This document shows, in pieces, positions 58,001 through 64,000 of a stretch of DNA of 64,000 nucleotides. Origin of the DNA: Antedon mediterranea (taxonomy: Eukaryota; Echinodermata; Crinoidea; Comatulida; Antedonidae); the NCBI RefSeq assembly GCF_964355755.1, contig NC_092674.1:30058001-30122000 (forward strand), written 5' to 3'. Positions within the stretch are counted from its first letter, which is position 1, and the number at the start of each line of letters is the position of its first letter. A program made the position numbers and the translations under genes. Under the pieces are notes generated by a model that was not told the origin of the DNA, made no database searches, and saw only the letters and a list, made by a program, of their open reading frames with translations.

Positions 58001-61000
58001 TGTGTATAGGTACATCCCTAGGTATAGGTACATCCCTGGGTATAGGTACATCCCTGTGTATAGGTACATCCCTAGGTATAGGTACATCCCTGGGTATAGG
58101 TACATCCCTGTGTATAGGTACATCCCTGTGTATATTTACATCTGTGGGTATAGATACATCCCTAGATATAGGTACATCCCTAGGTATAGGTACATCCCTT
58201 TTAGCATTTTTTCTGCCTTAAAACCGCACCCACAATGTATTTAGCAATAGCTACAGACAAGTAAACAGTAATGCCATATTGATTTGGAATGACTATCATT
58301 TCATAATAGTTGTAGTCAATGTGAATAACAGCTTACCTCAATGTTCATAGTTTTGTGTATTATTAATTAATTAATTAAGGGACTTTGTTTACAAATGAAA
58401 TAGCCTCTTACAATAGTTTTCAATTAGTTTTATTGCAAAACAACAAATATAGGATATAAGCACTTAAGTTCAGACTAAAATGCAAATTATAATTTATGAC
58501 ATGATTAACACTACAGTAGAATAAGGGGTAATACTAATGTCCCAAACCCCTTTATAATGGATATAACTCAAATGGGATATTAAACACATATGTCTTCAAT
58601 AGGATTTTTGCATACGGGTTAGAACCTACGAGTCGTATGTTAATAGATATAGTTCAGGCGTGGTTGCGTCGTATACAACCATGGGAAGCCTGTCATTGAT
58701 TTGGAAGCCTGCAGTCTGTTTTCAATCAACGTTTCCTGTGTGCGTACTATGTAAAACACTGTTGAATCATGGGAAAATGATTCGTAAATACCCGGATGTT
58801 AGGAATAGACTTAATCTGAGTACGTGGAAAACAACGTCATACTTGACCTTAGTGTTGTTCATAGTTTGAGTGAATGCTTTTTGAGTATTGTGTTTGGATG
58901 CATACATTCATTTGATAAATATGTTTTATTAATAATTTACTTAATAATATCTTAAAATTATTTTTTTGTTAGAGGGGCGCCCAATTTAAAGTTTGCTATG
59001 GCGTTCCTTTTCCACTTGTATATTTCTTTGTTCATTATCGGTTGTATATTTATTATGTTACTCTTTATTTTGGTCCATAATTTTGTGGAAATAAATTGTA
59101 TTATTATTAAATATCCAGAATAAAGAAAGATTTCAAATATAATCTAATTGTGACTGTAATGAATTTAGTATTAATTAATTTTTTTTTGGAAGTGGTCTTT
59201 AACTTTTAATAATTTGTTGAAATGTTATAATGATAAATAACTGAATAATACTTTATTGAAAAACACATCTTGAGGTAATTTCCCGATTGATCGTAATCAA
59301 AACGGTACTGGGTATGGTCTACTAGCTTTCCTGCTCCCAACTCATCATCCATTCGTAGAAGCCTTGATGAAGTAAGCCTACCTGGTGGTGGCCATAGAAC
59401 GGTCCCGAGATAACGACTATACTTTGGTTAGAGAGAGTATACAGTGTCTGATTACATTAGTGTTTTATTTGTTACATTATGTGTGGAAGAGTCTATATAG
59501 AATTGATATTCCGCGTTGTTTTAGTTAAAGATGTATTGTCCCTTGAAACACAAAAAAATGAAGGTCAAAATATTCTAAATTTAAAGTGGCCATATCAAAG
59601 TAATATTAAAGTTATTCACTTTAAGTCGAAAATTTAAGCCAAAAACAACAAGTTTACGTAATTAACAGGTAAATTAGTTTGATTACATTTCATCTGGAAA
59701 ATCGTCACGAGCAAAAGTAAACAAAGATTTCAAACCATGAGTATGCATTATGCATATGCTAAATTAGGATTGTTTACAACTCGTCACGGTTAAGAAGGTA
59801 TTTTCACACAGATCATGAGGAAGTTTATGATTATGCATACAGAGTAGCCAAACAAGCGCATTTCATTATGGGATACGTTTGGATTGAAAACTTTGACTGG
59901 AAGTCAAAGTTATTTTTTTAACACAAAAAACAAAATTTTTTTCGCAAAATTTTTGGTGATAGTTAATAACTATTATGATACTTCAAAATGACCCACCTTT
60001 TTTCAAAATCTTTTATTTTTTATTTTTTTGGAATTAGTCAAAGGAACAATACATCTTTAATATGATTGATCCATGTTGTTTTGATTAACATTTTTTTTGG
60101 AAGTGGTGTTTAATAATTTGTCGAAATGTTATAATGATAAATAAATGAATAATACTTTATTGAAAAACATACACTTATTAAATCCTCTACGTTTGATTTA
60201 AATTAATTGAAAACAAACCAATCTTATTATGATCTTATTTTCCCAATATGCAAATTTATGAAATCATGGAATTGAAAGGAAATTGTATAAAAAAGACAGG
60301 AAATGTGAGTCAATGCTCCAGAACTGAACATCTAAAAACAAAATGTTAAAACAGAGAACAAATGGAGTGTAATGTCATTGTCAGAATATGTAACATAGTT
60401 TTTCAGTAGAATTCTTTTAGAAAATTGTTAGGTCTAAAGCTGTCTACACTATCAAACTTTATGTGACAAAAAAATGTGATGTGCCCATATATGGACATGA
60501 TGATGTCATATCACTAGCATATTTGGGCATATCACTACTATATTTGGGCACATCACACTTTTTTTTTCAAACTAGTTTGATAATGTATACAGAGCTTAAT
60601 ATACAAAAATAATACATTTTAACAAAATATTTTAAATACCTAGAACTTTGATATCAGCCGATGCATTCACCCGTGCAACACGGTTCTCAGCGATACATGT
60701 ATAGCGCCCACTATCCTGCACAGATGTTATCCGACTTCGCGTGATATTTGAAACAATCGTGTTTCCTTTAATGGATGGATGGTTTTTGGTAATAATGTTT
60801 TTGCCGTCTTTCAACCATCGAATGGTTGGTGTTGGGACTCCCTCGGCGGAACAGCTGAGGTTGAACTGTTGCTGTTCACTTGTTTTTGGTACCTCCATAC
60901 TTTCTGGTCCCGTAATTATACGTGGCATTTCTTTGTCTGTGTTTAAAAATAAAAACATTTATAACCTATATTTGACATAAAAAACATTGTAACTAAACAA

Positions 61001-63196
61001 GTTATTCATTAAACTACAGAAAAGCATAGTGAAATGAAGAGATTGAGAGTTAAATGCCTTTCATTAATCTTAACATTTTCTTTTTTTTAGCGGAACTACA
61101 CGTTTATATGCAAGGAGGCATTTGGTCAGGACATGATCTCTTTCTTTTAGAAAAGTAAGAGAGAGCAGAGAGAAAAAACGGAAAAAGCAGTTTCATTATT
61201 TACCAATAACTTGTATAACTACGGAAGCATTAGCTGTCTTCATATGTCCATAGTTGATTTTCTTATCTGCAGTACATATGAACTTGCCACTGGTAAACAG
61301 GCCAACGGATCTAACAGTCAAAGTGGAAGTTTGTGTGAGTTCATCTTGATCTGCCTTGATTTTATAATTATCATCTGTGTGTATCGGGATTGTGTTGTTC
61401 TCAGAGGTTATCCTACTCCACTTGAGGTTCTCAAAAGCATAGATGCTAGCCTGACAGGTGACAACAAGTTTGTCACCATTTACTGGTGACACTGTTGATG
61501 CTGTGACGTCAAGACCACTAGCAACATCTGGAGAGAAAAGAGAAATGTTAATCAATAAAATTTCAGGGAGTAACATATCCTTTCACATTCTATTAAGGCC
61601 AACGAGCAGTAACGGTAAGCGTAAAAACAGCGTAGCTTGTCCCACGTAGAAACTGTATCTGTTCTGACCGGAAACCACTCATCTGCTCCGTGTTGTGTGT
61701 AAATGGTCAACAGGAATAACATAGATTCTATAAAATACTTTATATTACCGTTACTTCTCGTCTGTGTAAATTGGCGTTTATGCATATCCATATTACCACC
61801 ATCACTCCCCTCCAATTTCTTTAAACATTGTGTTTCTTTAGTGAAAAAGTGTTTTGTTGCTGTAAGCATATAAATGTTTTGTAAATGTTGTTTGAAGAGT
61901 GTAAACTTACCTGTAATCAAAAAGTTGACAAGTTTGCTAGAGTTGAAGCTCTCCTCTTTTACTGCGACCTCTGCCACCGCTACACAAGTGTAGTTTCTCA
62001 TATTACGTGCTCGCTTTATGTGTAGAATCTGTTTATCAAGTGATGATTCTTCCACGTAAAACTCATCAGCGATTTCTGTGCTGATTGGATGCCAATAGGT
62101 ACCATCGCTATATGTCCAGTAAACGTGAGGCGCAGGGCGACCTCTACCAATGCAGGTCAGCGTGTAGTCGGAGCCAAGTTGAAATAGTGAGGGCTCCCTT
62201 GCTGGTGGAGGCTCTGGTTTTATTTCTATGGTAGGTTTAACTATAAAAAAAAAACAATAAAAACATGATTCTTATTTTTGCAATAGAAACCAATGAAATG
62301 GGAAAAGTTCCAATCCATTTTTTTTCTTCAAAATCATGCCTTGTAATATGATTATATGTATTTGAAAGCATTTTGTTTTTCATATTTGTTTGTATTTCTA
62401 ACTTTTAGAGTCCGTCAAATTAGGTAATACTTGCTTACTTAAATTTTCTAGATCCATTCATTTCACCAGTGAATCAGATAATTTAATTTTAGTGGATGTT
62501 AAATTAACATTGGCTGACTTAGTGGGAACAAAGAGTATATAGGATACATACTTAATTGACGTTAAAGCAGCCTGCCAAAAGTCTTTGTACCATGGCCATA
62601 TCCCAGAGACCTATTTCCTGTTTGCTAATTGGAAGATACTCCTCTGAATTTTTGTTTGGAACTTTTTTGGGGACAATTACTTATTGTACTGCATTGATAC
62701 TATACGTACATGGTTGATGGTATCATAATTGAGAGATTTTTAATAATTACAGAATATATTTTAAGATTCTATTGTGTGAAAATGTGCCTTGTGCCTTTTC
62801 TCACAAACAATGCATTACAATATTATACATTGCCTAACAATTTAAATATCTTAAAAGTATAATTTCTTGCATAAATTAACATGTTAATGATCATACCTAA
62901 AACCTCAAGATCAAATGTTTTGTTGACGCAGGCATATGCGTTTTTACCCACGAGCATATACTGCCCTCTATGTTCTTCTTTAACGTTGCGTATCAACAGT
63001 CGCCTGATATCTGTCTGTTCTCGTGGTTGGTACATTTTAATGTCTTTTGGTGTTATCAGCACACCATCTTTATACCATTGATAATTAGCTGCTGGGTATG
63101 ACTCGGTGATGAACGAAATACGGAACCTGTCCTGGCCTTTGAGCACCGTCAATGGGTTATTCTGCCGCATTTTCTTTATTGAAACATAACCGCTTT
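42086..63196 (-). CDS. VEGFR/PDGFR-class receptor tyrosine kinase (5' incomplete)
   Basis: Fourteen exons join in phase to the C-terminal 1,100 residues: 62897-63196, 61911-62240, 61204-61527, 60640-60936, 55699-55977, 51277-51404, 46653-46791, 46438-46542, 45463-45573, 44128-44423, 43892-44014, 43265-43476, 42872-42977, 42086-42640. Five Ig domains precede one transmembrane helix ([17 protein letters not shown]), a juxtamembrane stretch, and a split kinase: [31 protein letters not shown] and [10 protein letters not shown]. The tail has about 185 residues. The spacing IYSDPNY keeps both VEGFR activation-loop tyrosines. It should bind VEGF/PDGF-like ligands at the cell surface and signal by autophosphorylation. 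Ig order fits VEGFR domains 4-7 plus one more, as in the many-Ig VEGFRs of echinoderms. The start and distal Ig domains are beyond the window. Confidence 0.93.
43553..43640. repeat. 17-bp tandem repeat, ~5 copies
   Basis: The unit AAGGGCACACCTCTATT is repeated within the receptor intron between exons 43,892-44,014 and 43,265-43,476. The last copy is diverged. Confidence 0.9.
44128..44423 (-). CDS. Receptor kinase-insert exon
   Basis: The exon runs from the hinge ([19 protein letters not shown]) through the whole kinase insert to [17 protein letters not shown]. The insert contains SYMRM, a YxxM motif, a Ser/Thr-rich basic stretch and an acidic patch ([13 protein letters not shown]). A phosphorylated YxxM is the consensus for PI3-kinase p85 SH2 domains, as in the inserts of PDGFR and KIT. 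Confidence 0.88.
45629..45796. mobile_element. MITE family A copy
   Basis: AAGCTCTGTCTACACT at the left, ATGTGCCCATATATGGACAT and two ACTA(A/C)CATATTTGGG units inside, and AGTGTAGAGAGAGCTT at the right. TTA flanks both ends, consistent with a 3-bp target duplication. Confidence 0.9.
46205..46338. mobile_element. MITE family A copy
   Basis: Left end AAGCTCTGTCTACACTATC, centre ATGTGCCCATATATGGACAT and right end AAACTTTGATAGTGTAG. The terminal bases on the right are lost. Confidence 0.88.
47411..47585. mobile_element. MITE family A copy with expanded internal repeat
   Basis: CTGTCTACACTATCAAACTT at the left is followed by four or more ATCACTACCATATTTGGTCA-type units. The right terminus is missing. 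Confidence 0.8.
49462..49495 (+). repeat. tRNA-like T-arm fragment, possible SINE remnant
   Basis: CCGAG, a 7-base loop GTCGAGT and CTCGG form a tRNA T-arm, followed by TTGGGGCGA as an acceptor 3' strand. A (TA)n tract replaces the expected 5' half, so it is not a functional tRNA. Confidence 0.4.
49531..49686. repeat. ~60-bp arm inverted repeat around a (TA)n loop
   Basis: The block AGTATATCACCGGGCGGTTT with its flanks on the left is matched in reverse on the right (AAACCGCCCGGTGATATACT) with only a few mismatches over about 60 bases. Related words occur at about 44,675-44,725 (TTTGCCTGATGTGTTTATAT) and at the window end (about 63,960-64,000). Confidence 0.8.
49881..50548. mobile_element. 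668-bp hAT-like non-autonomous element
   Basis: Terminal inverted repeats CCCGGGGGGGGTCACT (left) and AGTGACCCCCCCGGG (right) are flanked by an exact 8-bp duplication GTTTTCAT (49,873-49,880 and 50,549-50,556). An 8-bp duplication is the hAT habit. No transposase frame is visible. It lies in a receptor intron and contains a C14-type homopolymer and a repeated GGTAGCACAAGTGTG. Confidence 0.85.
51277..51404 (-). CDS. Receptor transmembrane exon
   Basis: This exon encodes an extracellular stalk, the hydrophobic helix from [10 protein letters not shown] to FILFW and the stop-transfer LKKRQ. It begins after TGTGTCAG-type acceptor sequence and ends CGTCAG before GTAAGTGAG. Confidence 0.9.
51433..51576. 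mobile_element. MITE family A copy
   Basis: AAGCTCTGTTTACACTATC at the left, two AAATATGGT(A/G)GTGATATG units and CATATATGGGCACA inside, and TTTTGATAGTGTAGACTAAG near the right end. It lies just upstream (in gene order) of the transmembrane exon. Confidence 0.9.
52128..52683 (+). repeat. ~66-bp minisatellite, ~9 copies
   Basis: Each unit carries TCTCCATTGAGATCCAGC and CACTGATACCCA followed by GCATTGTCATTTT. Two short units of about 42 bases lack the TTATTTTATTTGTG part, so two unit lengths alternate. It lies in the receptor intron after the transmembrane exon's neighbour (intron 51,405-55,698). Confidence 0.92.
53353..54893 (+). repeat. ~47-bp minisatellite, >30 copies
   Basis: The unit contains AAGCAAGAATGAGATTCACT, CTTTTCTGATTAAAAGTTCT and ACTTTT. 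Units differ mainly by CTGATT/ATGATT, TTAAAAG/TTAACAG and one or two extra Ts. Copies at the right edge (after 54,700) are most diverged. It lies in the same receptor intron as the 66-bp array. Confidence 0.95.
55699..63196 (-). CDS. Receptor extracellular exons, five Ig domains
   Basis: All five exons are phase 1-1, one Ig domain each, which allows gain or loss of whole domains. The 62,897-63,196 domain keeps the WYKDG core but has no canonical cysteine pair, like VEGFR domain 4. 61,911-62,240 has LTCIG and YTCVAV. 61,204-61,527 has VVTCQA, FENLKW, PIHTDDN and FICTAD and matches VEGFR domain 6 (FENLTWY, PIHV). 60,640-60,936 (LSCSAEG, YTCIAEN) and 55,699-55,977 (MSCTLLG, YLCIGEN) both resemble the last, membrane-proximal domain. 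Confidence 0.88.
56062..58200 (+). repeat. 18-bp minisatellite, ~119 copies
   Basis: The unit GGGTATAGGTACATCCCT is tandemly repeated for 2.1 kb in the receptor intron between the last two Ig exons. Variation is concentrated at the GGG/GTG/AGG and AGG/ATG/ATT positions. One 6-base slip occurs near 56,968. Blocks of several hundred bases recur (for example the ATGTACA-ATTTACA pairs at 57,125-57,150 and 57,557-57,582), implying higher-order duplication. The array keeps open frames only because 18 is divisible by three. Confidence 0.97.
58201..60430. other. Receptor intron sequence with repeats
   Basis: The intron between the 60.7-kb and 55.8-kb Ig exons. It holds a probable retroposon tail (about 58,975-59,110), a direct repeat of about 90 bases (59,176-59,268 and 60,083-60,170) and a TTAA-flanked MITE between them (59,525-60,060). 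No exon is seen. Confidence 0.6.
59525..60060. mobile_element. TTAA-flanked MITE
   Basis: Termini AAGATGTATTGTCCCTT (left) and AAAGGAACAATACATCTT (right) are inverted repeats, and both are flanked by TTAA. That target duplication is typical of piggyBac- or Kolobok-type transposition. No coding capacity is visible. Confidence 0.75.
60433..60599. mobile_element. MITE family A copy
   Basis: AAAGCTGTCTACACTATC at the left, ATGTGCCCATATATGGACAT and two ACTA(G/C)(C/T)ATATTTGGG units inside, and TTTGATAATGTATACAGAGC at the right. TAA is found at both outer edges. Confidence 0.9.
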
Positions 63197-64000
63197 CTGT
63201 TAGGAAAAAAAAGTTTTTTTTAATATAATCATTTTTTTGTTTTAAAAGAAATGTATTTATGATTATTATTCTTTGAACTGCCTTGTCTTGTTCATGGAAG
63301 AACAAAACAAACAAAATCTTTGTTTCTTATTGTGTCACCTTTCCATAGTTATTAATATTTTTTGTAGACTCTGAGTGCATTGTTATTTGTCTCTCTGTAA
63401 CTATAAGAAAATGGTTTTCTATAGCAATATGTAGTACAATGGTTGTAAATATAAATTAGAAGCAATAGCTACACTACAACATATTTACCAACATGCAACA
63501 TAATTTACCAACATACAATGCAGTAACCAACCACCAACCAAAATGAAGGACTTTTTTTACAAGAACAGTTACTCAAAAAGGGAATTTAGAAACTAGGAAA
63601 AATGAAGATTCTTGGCAACTGATTCTTTAACGGAAAAAGTGACAATAAATAAAAACAAATAATATGACATAAGCATTGTATTATTTTCACACCACACAGA
63701 AATACAAATATTATGCTGAAGCCTTGCAGTTAAAATGTTACGGTCATCCAACCCTAACAAATGTGTGGTACATGGTTTGGATTGAACATAAAACCTCAGA
63801 CTAGGAGGGGAAAACAAGCTGCAATGCCACATAGACTACTAGCTGCATTTATAATGTGCCACATATAATGATTATTATTATTACTACATACTACTACAAT
63901 GAAAATGATAATGTACATTAATAATGTTAGACAATGAATTAATAAAACATAAAAGTTATATATATATATATATATTAACTCCCCAAAAACCGCCCTGGTT
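63197..64000. other. Receptor intron, window edge
   Basis: This is intronic sequence 5' of the first visible Ig exon. I see no further exon. The window ends in a (TA)n tract followed by CCCCAAAAACCGCCCTGG, which resembles the repeat at 49,531-49,686. Confidence 0.55.

Noticed and set aside
55845-58244. A 799-codon open frame of YRYIPG-type repeats, and a parallel 726-codon frame
   Set aside because: Both are produced by the intronic 18-bp minisatellite; they start antisense to a real Ig exon, have no promoter or splice context and no protein family.

Overview
This is a eukaryotic (animal) genomic window. It has GT-AG introns, TATA and AATAAA signals, many short non-autonomous DNA transposons and tandem repeats, and an AT-rich background. 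The gene set (a Gsx ParaHox homeobox gene, a trefoil-rich GH31 alpha-glucosidase, ribosomal protein S3, a replication-type histone H1 and a VEGFR-class receptor tyrosine kinase) fits a bilaterian. The receptor's domain layout and the sequence texture (very frequent TAGGCCTA words, many MITEs) point to an invertebrate deuterostome, most likely an echinoderm. The species assignment is inference. Exon borders below were worked out by hand from reading frames and splice sites; every coding phase closes, but positions may be off by a base or two.

Layout. 1-7,060: non-coding DNA upstream of Gsx, with small tandem repeats and probable retroposon tails. 7,060-9,050 (+): Gsx, two exons, with a recognisable TATA/initiator promoter. 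8,600-16,250: intergenic, with minisatellites and a cluster of ATCGAT sites. 16,277-34,555 (-): a 24-exon gene for a secreted GH31 alpha-glucosidase of 1,148 residues carrying five P-type trefoil domains. Its intron 11 holds a complete intronless histone H1 gene on the same strand (20,818-21,552). Its intron 6 holds a 3.35-kb DNA transposon (26,484-29,830) with about 0.7-kb inverted repeats and a decayed gene whose acidic motifs look like a PIN/FEN-type nuclease. 35,087-37,206 (+): RPS3, head-to-head with the GH31 gene. 37,210-40,440: intergenic, a pile-up of CCAAT-containing MITEs, some nested. 40,489-63,196 (-): the 3' part of a VEGFR/PDGFR-class receptor (five Ig domains, transmembrane segment, split kinase, tail; 1,100 residues visible, 5' end beyond the window). 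Its membrane-proximal introns carry three unrelated minisatellites of 18, about 47 and about 66 bp units.

The genes are not an operon and have no evident joint function: Gsx is a neural patterning regulator, the glucosidase digests alpha-glucans, H1 and RPS3 are housekeeping genes, and the receptor is a growth-factor sensor. The most novel material is in the mobile and repetitive fraction. It includes the inverted-repeat transposon with a nuclease-like gene, two PIF/Harbinger-like MITE families flanked by TAA/TTA, a hAT-like element with a clean 8-bp target duplication, and a 2.1-kb minisatellite that stays open in two forward frames.
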